Assembly (NCBI RefSeq): GCF_000308715.1 | Contig: NZ_BAGH01000613.1 | Span: 18,189 to 82,188, forward strand | Direction of reading: 5' to 3' | Origin: Nocardia tenerifensis NBRC 101015 | GTDB taxonomy: Bacteria > Actinomycetota > Actinomycetes > Mycobacteriales > Mycobacteriaceae | DNA: 64,000 nt | Shown: one piece after another, positions 41,616 through 50,072 of the stretch | How positions within the stretch are numbered: position 1 is the stretch's first letter | How the letters are laid out: each line of letters opens with the position of its first letter | Notes under the pieces: model-generated | What the model was told of the DNA's origin: nothing | The model's input: the letters and a program-made list of their open reading frames with translations, nothing else | The model's database searches: none | Position numbers and translations under genes: made by a program

Positions 41616-42488
41616 ATGCGCTTCACCTATGCCGAGACGATGACCGACCCCTCCTACTATGTGCCGTTGGCGCGGGCCGCCGAGGAGGCCGGGTACACGT
41701 CCATGGCGGTCGCGGACAGCATCGCCTATCCGCGCGACTCCGACGCCACCTACCCGTACACGCCCGACGGGAGGCGAGAGTTCCTCGAGGACAAGCCGTT
41801 CGTCGAGGCGTTCGTGCTCAGCGCGGCGATGGCGGCGGCGACCACGACGCTGCGGTTCACCCCGTTCGTGCTGAAACTGCCGATCCGTCCGCCGGTGCTG
41901 GTCGCCAAGCAGACCGCGTCGGTGGCCGCGTTGAGCGGCAATCGGTTCGGGCTCGGCGTCGGCATCAGCCCGTGGCCCGACGACTTCGAGATCATGGACG
42001 TGCCGTTCGACAAGCGCGGCGCCCGGATGGACGAGTGCATCGACATCGTGCGCGGGCTCACCGCGGGCGGATACTTCGAGTTCCACGGCGAGTTCTACGA
42101 CATTCCGCCGATCAAGATCAATCCGGTGCCGACCGAGCCCGTGCCGATCCTCATCGGCGGACACAGCAAGCCCGCGCTGCGCCGGGCCGCCCAGCGCGGC
42201 GACGGATGGATGCACGCCGGCGGCGACGGAGCCGAACTCGACCGGCTCCTGGTCGAATTGGACGCGCTGCGGGCGGAGTACGGGACCCGCAAGGACTTCG
42301 AGGTCCATGTGATCTCGCTGGACGGTTTCACCGTCGACGGCGTCAAACGGTTGGAAGACAAAGGGGTGACCGATGTGATCGTCGGTTTCCGGCTGCCCTA
42401 CACGCTCGAGCAGGACACCGAGCCGTTGGAGACGAAGATCGCAAACCTGTCGCGGTTCGCGGAGAAGGTGATCGCGCGGGTCGGGTGA
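41616..42488 (+). CDS. LLM-class F420-dependent oxidoreductase
   Basis: Luciferase-like monooxygenase-fold enzyme of 290 residues. It has FVLKLPIRPPVLVAKQTASVAALSGNRFGLGVGISPWPDDF and PVPILIGGHSKPALRRAAQRGDGWM in separate parts, as in actinobacterial F420-dependent enzymes; FMN use cannot be excluded. AGAAAGG precedes ATG 41616. With the VOC protein it forms a TetR-controlled unit. Substrate unknown. Confidence 0.88.
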   Translation: MRFTYAETMTDPSYYVPLARAAEEAGYTSMAVADSIAYPRDSDATYPYTPDGRREFLEDKPFVEAFVLSAAMAAATTTLRFTPFVLKLPIRPPVLVAKQTASVAALSGNRFGLGVGISPWPDDFEIMDVPFDKRGARMDECIDIVRGLTAGGYFEFHGEFYDIPPIKINPVPTEPVPILIGGHSKPALRRAAQRGDGWMHAGGDGAELDRLLVELDALRAEYGTRKDFEVHVISLDGFTVDGVKRLEDKGVTDVIVGFRLPYTLEQDTEPLETKIANLSRFAEKVIARVG

Positions 42489-42491
42489 GCT

Positions 42492-42575
42492 CGAATCCCG
42501 CACTCTTACTCGGGATCCGCACCGACTCTGGGTACCTATAGAGGGTGCGGGTCCTGAGAGAGAGTGCGGGATTCG
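42492..42575. repeat. Palindromic repeat, copy 1
   Basis: Two 32-bp arms (42492-42523 and 42544-42575) pair at 28 of 32 positions around a 20-bp loop, giving a strong hairpin. The arm core is CGGGATCCGCACC. It follows the LLM oxidoreductase gene and could also end transcription. Confidence 0.7.
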
Positions 42576-42585
42576 GTCGGCGGCG

Positions 42586-42659
42586 GCACTCGAATGCGGA
42601 CTGGTACCCGGGATCCGCACCGAAGCCCGTCGGGGTGCGGATTCCGAGAGTGAGTGCGG
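42586..42659. repeat. Palindromic repeat, copy 2
   Basis: CGGGATCCGCACC (42609-42621) pairs with GGTGCGGATTCCGAG (42634-42648). Outer sequence GAGTGCGG matches copy 1. The left arm is less regular. It lies only 11 bp after copy 1 and just before the fructosamine-kinase stop. Confidence 0.62.
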
Positions 42660-42691
42660 CTGGGTCTGGTCGACCTAGCGAAGGTGCGCGG

Positions 42692-43543
42692 TCAGGCTGC
42701 GAGGGCGGTGGTGGCGGCGGTGAGGGTTTGGGCTCGGTAGCTCGCGCCGAACAGGGCTACGTGGACGAGCAAGGGGTGGAGTTGGTGGAGGGGGATGCGG
42801 GTGCGCCAGCCTTCGGCGAGGGGGTGGGTTTCGTTGTAGGCGGCACGGATTCGGTCCAGGTGCGGGGCGCCGAAGAGGGCGAGCATGGCGAGGTCGGTTT
42901 CGCGGTGGCCGCCGTGGGCGGCGGGATCGATGAGCATGGCGCGGTCGGCGGTCCAGAGGATGTTGCCCGACCACAGGTCGCCGTGTATGCGGGCCGGTGG
43001 TTCCGGCGGGCCCGCCAGGACGTCGATACGGTCGATGACCTGCTCGAGCAGGCGGACGCCGTCGGGGCCGAGGTGGGTGGCCGCGCGCGGCAGGTACGGT
43101 GCGAGTCGACGCTCGGCGTACCACCGGCTCCAGGGACCGTCGGAGAGGGTGTTGTCCAAGGGCAGTTCGGCGATCCATCCTTGCCACGGGGCACCGTAGT
43201 GTCCGGGCGAACTCGCGTGTAGTGCGGCCAATTCGCGGCCGAGCCGTTCCGCCGCGGCGGGGGTTGCGCCGACTTCGTCGAGCCAGGGCAGCACGATCAT
43301 TCGATCGTCGGCGGCGAGCACTTCGGGCAGGAGTTCCGGCGGCCGATTCGCTCGGTCGGCGAGCCAGCGCAGGCCGTTCGCTTCGGCGGCGAAGACCGTG
43401 GTGGGTGCGGTGGAGGTTTTCACAAAAACGGTGCGGTCGCCGAGGATGGCGCGGTGGAGGGTCCACTCGTGGCTCGCCCCCAGGTCGGTAATGCTGTCCA
43501 CCGGGGTGTCGAGGAGGGTGCGGAGGTGGTCGGCGACGGTCAT
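42692..43543 (-). CDS. Fructosamine kinase/APH-fold kinase
   Basis: Kinase-fold protein of 283 residues of the fructosamine-3-kinase group. It has HEWTLHRAILGDRTVFVKT for nucleotide binding, the catalytic HGDLWSGNI and the metal site LIDPAAHGGHRETDLAML. These enzymes phosphorylate protein-bound sugars for deglycation. Its ATG overlaps the regulator's stop (ATGA), an uncommon pairing with a MmyB-type regulator. Confidence 0.9.
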   Translation of the reverse strand: MTVADHLRTLLDTPVDSITDLGASHEWTLHRAILGDRTVFVKTSTAPTTVFAAEANGLRWLADRANRPPELLPEVLAADDRMIVLPWLDEVGATPAAAERLGRELAALHASSPGHYGAPWQGWIAELPLDNTLSDGPWSRWYAERRLAPYLPRAATHLGPDGVRLLEQVIDRIDVLAGPPEPPARIHGDLWSGNILWTADRAMLIDPAAHGGHRETDLAMLALFGAPHLDRIRAAYNETHPLAEGWRTRIPLHQLHPLLVHVALFGASYRAQTLTAATTALAA

Positions 43544-44313
43544 GCGGCGGTGAGGCGTTTCATCGTGTCCTCGTCGGCAGGGAAGAACGACTCGATGGCG
43601 AGTTCGGCGACGGTGACGTTCATGGGCGTGCCGAAGACGGTGGTGACGCTGAGGAAAGACAGTTCGTGGCCGTCGCTCAGCAGGCGCAACGGGACGACGG
43701 CCTGATCCGGTTCGGGGAGCACCGGATCGATCTCACCACCGGGGTATGCCAGCAGTTCGTCGCGCAACTCGACCAGGGCGGGTGAGCCGGTGACCTCGAT
43801 CTGACGCGACAGGCGCGCGAACACGTGCCCGCGCCACTGCGCGAGGTTGACGATCCGGCCCGCCATGCCGTCGGGGTGCAGGCTCAGCCGCAACGCGTTC
43901 ACCGGCGGGTTCAGCAACGCCGGGTCGATGCCGGCGAGCAGCAGGGCGACTCCGGAGTTGGCGTCGATCATCGTCCAGCTCTGATCGATGGCCAGCGCCG
44001 GGTACGGCTGGTGGCCGACGAGGATCTGCCGCATCGCGCCGCGGACCGCGTCCATCGCGGGCGTGTCGAGCGAGGGTTCCGCATAGGCGGGCGCGTAACC
44101 GGCGGCCAGCAGGAGCCGATTACGTTCGCGCAGTGGGATTTCCAGGTGCTCGCTCAGATGCGCCAGCATCGTGCGGCTCGGCGTCGCGCGACCGGTCTCG
44201 ATGAAACTCAGATGCCGCGCCGAGGTCTCGGCGCGACCCGCCAGCTCCAGCTGGCTGAGCCTGCGCTCGAGCCGCCAATGCCGCAGCAATTCCCCAGCCG
44301 TTTGCGTACTCAC
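43540..44313 (-). CDS. MmyB-type helix-turn-helix transcriptional regulator
   Basis: Regulator of 257 residues. The Xre-type helix-turn-helix (RLSQLELAGRAETSARHLSFIETG, about 18-41) is followed by a MmyB-like ligand-binding domain with MDANSG-type PAS features (SWTMIDANSGVALLL). TAGGAT lies 6 bp before GTG 44313, so the transcript is leaderless. The palindrome ATTACC-N5-GGTAAT is just upstream of the -35 position. Confidence 0.9.
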   Translation of the reverse strand: MSTQTAGELLRHWRLERRLSQLELAGRAETSARHLSFIETGRATPSRTMLAHLSEHLEIPLRERNRLLLAAGYAPAYAEPSLDTPAMDAVRGAMRQILVGHQPYPALAIDQSWTMIDANSGVALLLAGIDPALLNPPVNALRLSLHPDGMAGRIVNLAQWRGHVFARLSRQIEVTGSPALVELRDELLAYPGGEIDPVLPEPDQAVVPLRLLSDGHELSFLSVTTVFGTPMNVTVAELAIESFFPADEDTMKRLTAA

Positions 44314-44319
44314 CCCCCG

Positions 44320-44364
44320 ATCCTACGAACCGATACGCGGCCGGACGATTACCTCGCGGGTAAT
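44320..44364 (-). promoter_or_regulatory. MmyB-regulator promoter with dyad
   Basis: On the minus strand TAGGAT (44325-44320) is the -10 box. ATTACC (44348-44353) and GGTAAT (44359-44364) form a perfect inverted repeat with a 5-bp centre at the upstream edge of the -35 region. This is the expected place for autoregulation. Confidence 0.5.
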
Positions 44365-44453
44365 GGTCGACCTGGAGGCTGACGGTGGTGCGACGGTCAG
44401 CGGGCTGCAGGGCTCGCCCATCGACTCGGCGAGCCTCGAGGCGACCCATGTGC

Positions 44454-44523
44454 CGCACCTTCTCTCGGGACCCGCACCCACTCTAGGACCCGACAGGGAG
44501 TGCGGATCCCGAGAAAGAGTGCG
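44454..44523. repeat. Palindromic repeat, copy 3
   Basis: Left arm CGCACCTTCTCTCGGGACCC and onward pairs with a right arm ending GAGAAAGAGTGCG. The arm core CGGGA-YCCGCAC is shared with copies 1 and 2. It lies on the other side of the regulator/kinase pair, 140 bp upstream of the regulator start. Confidence 0.65.
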
Positions 44524-44735
44524 ACTTTCAGGCAGTGCCGGTGCACTTCCGCGCGCCGCCGAGGTGCTGGTCGACGCTTGGGTGTCCACCCGCTGGAGTC
44601 CGGGCAACGGCTTTCGACATCACCCGGCTGACGGCGCGCGCCCCTGCGTGCCGTTCAAATCCGCGTACCACTCAGCAGCCGAGAATCGGCGTGCCGCTCA
44701 GCAGTTGAGCGCGATCTCGTGGGGTTGAGGCGCCA

Positions 44736-45314
44736 CTACTTTTTCTCAGCCCACTCCACCCATTCGCTGTAGTAGGCCGTCCAGCCGCCCTCGGGGTGTT
44801 CGACCGGTGTCAGTTCCAGCCTCGGCTGCTTCCCCTCGAGCGCGATAGGGTAATCGGCGTCGCCAGGGAACCGGTGCGACCGGTCCGGCCAAACGCACTG
44901 CAGGACAGGCCACTCCGCAGTGGCGCGGTAGAAGCGGAGCGCCGTGCCGAAGAACGGCCTGCGCCAAGGCTCGGCGATCGGCCGCAACCGCATCTGATAG
45001 TCGTCGGGCAGTACGTCGTCGATCGGCTGGTCGACGTGGGGACGTGCACCGGCGGCGATCTGGTCGCCCACCAGGTTGAGTATCCCCATCGCGTTGTCGG
45101 GCGAGATGCCGAACAGGGCCACCTCGGGCACGCGATAGGTGTGCCACAGACCTACTGTGAACGCCCACGGACCGCTGGTGTCGCTCTCGGGGATGCTGAG
45201 CACGCCCCAGCCGAACCTGCCGACGTTGTCGACCAACCGCTGATCGCCAGGGTGCATATCGGCGCGATCGCCGTAGTCCTGACAGATCACACACCGGCAC
45301 TCCGAGCTACTCAC
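44736..45314 (-). CDS. DUF4262 domain protein
   Basis: Protein of 192 residues. An N-terminal CRCVIC cysteine motif is followed by the DUF4262 pattern (VDNVGRFGWGVLSIPE, WAFTVGLWHTYRVPEVALFG). The family is common in actinomycetes and of unknown function; the CxCxxC may bind a metal. GTG start. It stands 30 bp from the stop of the molybdoprotein gene, in the same direction. Confidence 0.85.
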   Translation of the reverse strand: MSSSECRCVICQDYGDRADMHPGDQRLVDNVGRFGWGVLSIPESDTSGPWAFTVGLWHTYRVPEVALFGISPDNAMGILNLVGDQIAAGARPHVDQPIDDVLPDDYQMRLRPIAEPWRRPFFGTALRFYRATAEWPVLQCVWPDRSHRFPGDADYPIALEGKQPRLELTPVEHPEGGWTAYYSEWVEWAEKK

Positions 45315-45344
45315 ATCGCCACCCTAGCGACTGCCCGCCGCTGG

Positions 45345-47381
45345 TCAGCGGACGGTGACGACTCGGCTGTGCCAGCCGGTGGCGCCGTCGGGGAATGGCG
45401 GGGTGCGGCGGTCGGTCTGGCGCATGCCGGAGCGGTCGGTGGCGCGGACGCGGAGGGTGTGGGTGCCGGGGGTGGCGGGCCAGCGCCAGGTCCATTGGCG
45501 CCAGGTGTCGGTGGAGTACTCGTCGGCGAGGACGGCGGGTTGCCAAGGGGCGTCGTCGACTTGGACCTCGACGGCGTCGATGCCGCGGTGCTGAGCCCAG
45601 GCGACGCCGGCGACGGTGACCTCGCCGGCCTCGACGGTGGCGAAGGCGGCGGGGACGTCGATGCGGGACGCGGTCTTGACGAGAGCCTGTGCGGCCCAAC
45701 CGCGTTCGGTCCAATAGGCCTTCGCGCGATCGAATCGGGTGAGCTCGAGGTCGACGACCCATTTGGTGGCCGACACGTAACCGTAGAGGCCGGGCACGAT
45801 CAACCGCGCCGGGTAGCCGTGCGCGATCGGCAGCGGTTCCCCGTTCATGCCCACCGCCAGCAGTGCGTCGCGTCCGTCGGTGACCGCGGCAACCGGTGTG
45901 CCCGCGGTGAATCCGTCGACACTGCGCGACAGCAGCATGTCGGCCTCCGCCCGCACCCCCGCCTCGGCCAGCAACTCGGCCAGCGGGTAGCCCGTCCACA
46001 CCGCGGTACCCGCCAAATCGCCGCCGACCTCGTTGGAGACACACGTCATCGTGATCATGCGCTCGACCGGCTCCCGGCGGCGCAGCGCGGTGAAGTCCAA
46101 TTCCAGTGGGCGATCCACCATCCCGTGGATACGCAGCCGCCACTCGCCGCTGGTCAAGGCCGGTAGCTGCAGCGCGGTGTCGACCCGATAGAAACGATCG
46201 TTAGCGGTCACGAACTCGCTCAACCCCGGAACCCGTGGTGCCACACCGGTTCCGGCAACCGGAGCCTCCGCGCTCGCACGCGGGACAATGAACCGAGTCC
46301 GGTCCCCCACCACATCCCGCAGCCGAGCACCGATCCACTGCCCGGCCACCGCGGCCCCCACCGCTACCGCCCCCACACCCGCCGCCAACGCGAGAAACCG
46401 CCGCCGCGATCTTCCACCCTGCTGCGGGGACCCGGCCGGGCCGGTTATCTCCTCGTCGCCGGTCGCCGAGTCGGCCACGGGTACAGCGGATTCCGAGTAG
46501 GCGCGCGCCGACAGCGCTGATCCGGAGGGACGCGCTCCATCGGGTACGCCCCTCGCAGAACGCCCCCCGCCCCGATCGTCAGCTCTCCCGAACTGGCCTC
46601 GCGGTGCGCGCACAACCGGCTGGGCTGCCGACGCCGTGTCGCCGACTACCGATTCGACCTGAGCTGAGGGAGTTTCGAGGCTCGCGCCCGCCTTGGCGCG
46701 CGTCGACTGGTCGCTCGCGGTCGAGGTTTCCGAGTGGCCGCTCGCCGCGGGCGTTGCTCCATGACCGCTCGCTATGGAGCCGACACCCGCTGCGGGCGCG
46801 GTTGTTCCGTAACCTTCCACAGGCCTCCGCGCAGATGCGGATAGGCCATCGCCGATCCGGTCTCGCGCTCGACCCCCCTGGTGGCGCGCAGGCGGGCCCG
46901 CAGGGCCGACGAGCAAGCGCAGGACCGCCACACCCGCTGCCACGCCTACAAGTGTGGGCAGCGCGAACCAGGCTGTGGCCGTTGGCCTTTGCAGGGCGGC
47001 TGCGAGAGCCGATCCCCCGAGCACCACGAGCAGAGCGCTACCGAGTGGGCGGCGGCGTTCGAGGAGGCCGAGAAGGGGAGCCGCGGCCAGCATCGCAGCA
47101 CCCATCGAGGCGAACAGCGCGAGCTTGTCGTTGCTGCCGAAGCGGCGGATCGCGGCGTCCTTCACCGCGTGGGGGGTGTGGTCGACGACCGCGGCGCCCA
47201 GTGCGTAGAACGGCGAGGCGGCCGGGTCGATCAGTGCCGCGACGAGGTGGCCGACGCCGAGTACCGTGAGCGCGGCGAGAATTCCGGTCAGGGCCGCGGC
47301 CGCGCGGTCGAACGCCTGCTTCGACAAACCGACCGCTGGTCCGCGCGCCTTCGGACGCGCTTCTACCACAACATGTTTCAT
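45345..47381 (-). CDS. Membrane-anchored molybdopterin (sulfite-oxidase fold) oxidoreductase
   Basis: Protein of 678 residues. Four N-terminal membrane spans (about 28-160) are followed by a low-complexity linker (about 165-330), another span with an Arg-rich start (RSRRRFLALAAGVGAVAVGAAV) and an extracytoplasmic sulfite-oxidase-type domain. The Mo ligand is the cysteine in TMTCVSNEVGG, and a Mo-co dimerisation domain follows (RVRATDRSGMRQTDRRTPPFP). Related to mycobacterial Rv0218-like proteins. It lies 63 bp after rskA in the SigK cluster. Probably reduces or oxidises sulfur groups in the envelope (inference). Confidence 0.88.
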   Translation of the reverse strand: MKHVVVEARPKARGPAVGLSKQAFDRAAAALTGILAALTVLGVGHLVAALIDPAASPFYALGAAVVDHTPHAVKDAAIRRFGSNDKLALFASMGAAMLAAAPLLGLLERRRPLGSALLVVLGGSALAAALQRPTATAWFALPTLVGVAAGVAVLRLLVGPAGPPARHQGGRARDRIGDGLSASARRPVEGYGTTAPAAGVGSIASGHGATPAASGHSETSTASDQSTRAKAGASLETPSAQVESVVGDTASAAQPVVRAPRGQFGRADDRGGGRSARGVPDGARPSGSALSARAYSESAVPVADSATGDEEITGPAGSPQQGGRSRRRFLALAAGVGAVAVGAAVAGQWIGARLRDVVGDRTRFIVPRASAEAPVAGTGVAPRVPGLSEFVTANDRFYRVDTALQLPALTSGEWRLRIHGMVDRPLELDFTALRRREPVERMITMTCVSNEVGGDLAGTAVWTGYPLAELLAEAGVRAEADMLLSRSVDGFTAGTPVAAVTDGRDALLAVGMNGEPLPIAHGYPARLIVPGLYGYVSATKWVVDLELTRFDRAKAYWTERGWAAQALVKTASRIDVPAAFATVEAGEVTVAGVAWAQHRGIDAVEVQVDDAPWQPAVLADEYSTDTWRQWTWRWPATPGTHTLRVRATDRSGMRQTDRRTPPFPDGATGWHSRVVTVR

Positions 47382-47444
47382 CGCAGATTCCCTTTAATAT
47401 CGTTCGGAAGCTGCGACATCCGCGCATCGCGGGGGCAGCTCGGG

Positions 47445-48158
47445 TCAGGTGAGATTCACGCTGGCGATCGGGTCGGTGGTCGGGTCGGGCGAGCCGGCGG
47501 CGGGTTCGACTGTGACGGCCAGCGTGTCGACCGGGTCGAAGCGGGTCACCATGGCGGGCCCCTCGGCGGGCAGCTCGGTCATCACCCGGGCCGAGCGCGG
47601 CGATCCGCCCATCGGGATCAACCACACCTGATAGGAACGCCCCGGCGGCGGCGCGGCCACGGACTCGAAAGTCACTGTCGCGGCGGCGATCCGAGCGGAA
47701 ATGCGCAGGGTGAGCGTGCCGCCGCCGGCCACCGGCACCGACTTCGCCATCACGTCGGGCTGTTCGAGCACCGTCTGCGCGGTGAGTTCCGGTGTGACGG
47801 AAGCGTTGTCGCTCAGCACGCCCACCCCGGCCCCGATGGCGACGACCACCGCGACTGCGGCGGCCAGCCAGCGCCACCGCTCGAACCTAGTGCGGGACTT
47901 GGAGGGTGCCCCGTCGTCGAGCGCCCGCAGCACCGCGTCCTCCAACTCCGGCGGCGGCGCGGCCGCGTCGAGCACGGTGAGCGCGGCCATGGTCTCCCGC
48001 ACGCCGGAGACGATGGCGGCGAAGGACGCCGCGATGGCGGGGTCCGCCGCGCGCAACCGATGTTCGATGGCGCGACGCTCGAGCTCGGCGACCGCGTCCA
48101 TGGCGTAGGGGTAGGCCAGGTCGAGCAGGTCCGTTCCGCGCCGGCCGGGATGACTCAT
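47445..48158 (-). CDS. rskA: Anti-sigma-K factor RskA
   Basis: Membrane anti-sigma factor of 237 residues. A cytoplasmic helical domain (DLLDLAYPYAMDAVAELERRAIEHRL) binds the sigma factor; one membrane span (about 112-132) follows, then an extracytoplasmic RskA domain (SYQVWLIPMGGSPRSARVM). ATG 48158 was chosen as the family start. It lies 37 bp after sigK, as in mycobacteria. Redox or proteolytic release of SigK is known for the mycobacterial pair. Confidence 0.93.
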   Translation of the reverse strand: MSHPGRRGTDLLDLAYPYAMDAVAELERRAIEHRLRAADPAIAASFAAIVSGVRETMAALTVLDAAAPPPELEDAVLRALDDGAPSKSRTRFERWRWLAAAVAVVVAIGAGVGVLSDNASVTPELTAQTVLEQPDVMAKSVPVAGGGTLTLRISARIAAATVTFESVAAPPPGRSYQVWLIPMGGSPRSARVMTELPAEGPAMVTRFDPVDTLAVTVEPAAGSPDPTTDPIASVNLT

Positions 48159-48195
48159 GCCCGCACCTGACCGGGCTCGGGAACACAGCGCTCCC

Positions 48196-48858
48196 TCATC
48201 GGGTACCACTTCCTGTCAGACAATCCTCGAGCCGCTTCAAACCGTCGCGGATGCGGCTCTTGATGGTGGGCAGCGGGACCTCGAGGTGGTCGGCGACCTC
48301 GCTGTAGGTCCGCCCGCTGTAGTAGGCCAGCGCGACGGCTTCGCGCTGGATCGTGGTGAGCGTGTCCAGGCAGTCGAGCACCGACTGTTCGTCGAGCAGC
48401 TGCCCGACCTCCTCGGCGACGACGTCGTGGTCGCGGCCCAGATGGGCTTGGCCGAAGGCGATCTCGCGGGTGGCGGCGGACTCCTCGCGACGGACCCGGT
48501 CCACCGCGCGCCGGTGGGTCAGCATCATCAGCCAGCCCATCGGGCTCGACTGCTTGCGGTCGTACCCCGCCGCGAGCGACCAGGCCTGCAGGTACACCTC
48601 CTGGGTGATCTCCTCGGCCGCCGCGTGCGCACGCAGAATGCGCAGCGCCAGCCCGAAGACGCGGTGGCTGGTCGCGCGGTAGAACTCGGTGAAGGCCTCG
48701 CGGTCACCGGTCGCGACGGCGTCGAGCAGTTCGATCAGCCGCCGCGACCGGGCGAGCTCGTCCGGGTCGACGCGGATCGAGCACGCCGGCGGCCCGCCTC
48801 CGCCGGTGTTGCGGCGCAGGCGGATCGCGGCGAGCTCGGGCTTATGCGGCATGCTCAC
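48196..48858 (-). CDS. sigK: ECF sigma factor SigK
   Basis: ECF sigma factor of 220 residues. Region 2 has FTEFYRATSHRVFGLALRIL and EITQEVYLQAWSLA; region 4 has REAVALAYYSGRTYSEVADHLEVPLPTIKSRIRDGLKRL. Together with the adjacent rskA this identifies SigK. Start is GTG 48858 or ATG 48852. In mycobacteria SigK drives the fasciclin genes mpt70/mpt83; here a fasciclin gene lies directly upstream with a matching promoter. Confidence 0.94.
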   Translation of the reverse strand: MSMPHKPELAAIRLRRNTGGGGPPACSIRVDPDELARSRRLIELLDAVATGDREAFTEFYRATSHRVFGLALRILRAHAAAEEITQEVYLQAWSLAAGYDRKQSSPMGWLMMLTHRRAVDRVRREESAATREIAFGQAHLGRDHDVVAEEVGQLLDEQSVLDCLDTLTTIQREAVALAYYSGRTYSEVADHLEVPLPTIKSRIRDGLKRLEDCLTGSGTR

Positions 48859-48965
48859 CCCCGCGTCGAAGGTCGGCGGGGGTAAATCGGGAATGGATCT
48901 GCGGCAGCAACACGGCGAGCACGACTCCTGAGGGAAGGACCATTCCTAACTAGGGTGTGGCGAGG

Positions 48966-49601
48966 TTACGCCGCCGGCGGCATCAGCACGGTATCGATCA
49001 TGTACACCGTCGCATTTGCCGTTTTCACGCCGCCGCAGATCACCGACGCGTCGGCAACCTTGATGTCGTCGCCGCTGCGGGTGACCGTCACGTTCGCGCC
49101 CTCGACGGTCTTGTGCGTGCCCGCGATCTTGTCCGGCGCAACCTGACCCGGCACCACGTGATAGGTGAGGATCTTGGTCAGCGTGGCCGAGTCGGTCTTC
49201 AGCGACTCCACCGTCGCCGGATCTATCTTCGCGAACGCCGCGTCGACGGGCGCGAACACCGTGAACTGGTCGCCGTTGAGCGTGTCGACCAAATTCACCT
49301 GCGGATTGAGCTTCCCGGACACCGCGGCGACGAGCGTGGTGAGCAGCGGATTGTTCGAGGCCGCGGTGGCGACCGGGTCCTGCGCCATGCCGCCGACCGA
49401 GCCGGCGCCGGTCGGCACCTGCTGGGCGTAGGCCTTGCAGCCGGAGCCGACCAGCTGGCCGGACGCGGCGGTCGAGGTCGTCGTCGCGGCGGCCGAGGAG
49501 GTGGCGGCGGTGTTCTCGGACTTGTCGCTCGAACAGGCCGAGGCGCCCACCACCGCGGTCAGCATCATCGCCGCCACGACCGAACGTCGCATAACAGTCA
49601 T
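48966..49601 (-). CDS. Fasciclin-domain lipoprotein (MPT83/MPT70-like)
   Basis: Surface lipoprotein of 211 residues: signal peptide with lipobox VGASAC, a Ser/Thr/Ala linker, then one fasciclin domain (FTVFAPVDAAFAKID, KILTYHVVPGQV, TVYMIDTVLMPP). It resembles the SigK-controlled MPT83/MPT70 of mycobacteria. GGAAGCGAAAG lies before ATG 49601. A SigK-like promoter is 60-90 bp upstream. The 107-bp gap to sigK allows cotranscription. Confidence 0.93.
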   Translation of the reverse strand: MTVMRRSVVAAMMLTAVVGASACSSDKSENTAATSSAAATTTSTAASGQLVGSGCKAYAQQVPTGAGSVGGMAQDPVATAASNNPLLTTLVAAVSGKLNPQVNLVDTLNGDQFTVFAPVDAAFAKIDPATVESLKTDSATLTKILTYHVVPGQVAPDKIAGTHKTVEGANVTVTRSGDDIKVADASVICGGVKTANATVYMIDTVLMPPAA

Positions 49602-49660
49602 CGTTGTCTTTCGCTTCCGTCGATACGGCCCGGGGCCGTGGTTGGGGTTGGACGCAACGG

Positions 49661-49688
49661 AATTCGCCTGGGTCGCCGACGCGGATGG
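49661..49688 (-). promoter_or_regulatory. SigK-type promoter of the fasciclin gene
   Basis: On the minus strand CCATCC (49688-49683) is followed after 16 bp by CGAATT, or after 15 bp by GCGAAT. The mycobacterial SigK consensus is CCATCC with a CCGAAT-like -10 about 16-17 bp away. It lies 60-88 bp before ATG 49601. Confidence 0.6.
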
Positions 49689-49713
49689 GTCGAGTTCCCT
49701 ACCGATTTCTCGC

Positions 49714-49908
49714 CTAGTCGTCGGCTCGCGGATCGAGGACCATGGAACCGGCCTGCACGAGAACGCCGCGAGCGCGGCGACGGACCCGGCAGGTGTCCAC
49801 GGTGCAGTCGAGGTGGATCTGCATCGCCCGGTGGGCTCGCGCCGCCGACATCGGGCCGGGGTCGACCCGGCAATCGGCGAGATCGGGATCGATCGCGAAT
49901 GTCTGCAT
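49714..49908 (-). CDS. Small hypothetical protein
   Basis: Protein of 64 residues from ATG 49908, with AAGGA spaced 5 bp upstream. It has three cysteines (ADCRVD, HLDCTVDTCRVRRR) and a basic middle, recalling short conserved actinomycete proteins, but I cannot name a family. It precedes the SigK-type promoter and ends 26 bp before it. Confidence 0.6.
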   Translation of the reverse strand: MQTFAIDPDLADCRVDPGPMSAARAHRAMQIHLDCTVDTCRVRRRARGVLVQAGSMVLDPRADD

Positions 49909-50072
49909 CTGTGTCCTTTCACCGGGCGCTCGTGGAACCGAGCGCGTGTCCATCACGAGTACTTCGCACCGCTGCCAGCAACGGACTGGCTAGTTCTTCC
50001 AGACGGTAATTCGTTCGCGGCTACCAGGCGTGCGCACTCGCCGATGCGCGCCGCGACAGGCAGGATCGTGGG

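Larger units (their letters stand above)
44314..44735. other. 422-bp intergenic region with regulator promoter and repeat copy 3
   Basis: It holds the regulator's promoter and dyad (44320-44364) and the third palindromic repeat (44454-44523). From 44530 to 44735 no gene or signal is recognised. Confidence 0.55.

Noticed and set aside
47382..47444. SigK promoter before the molybdoprotein gene
   Set aside because: CCGAAC is present, but no CCATCC lies at the right distance; read-through from sigK-rskA is simpler.
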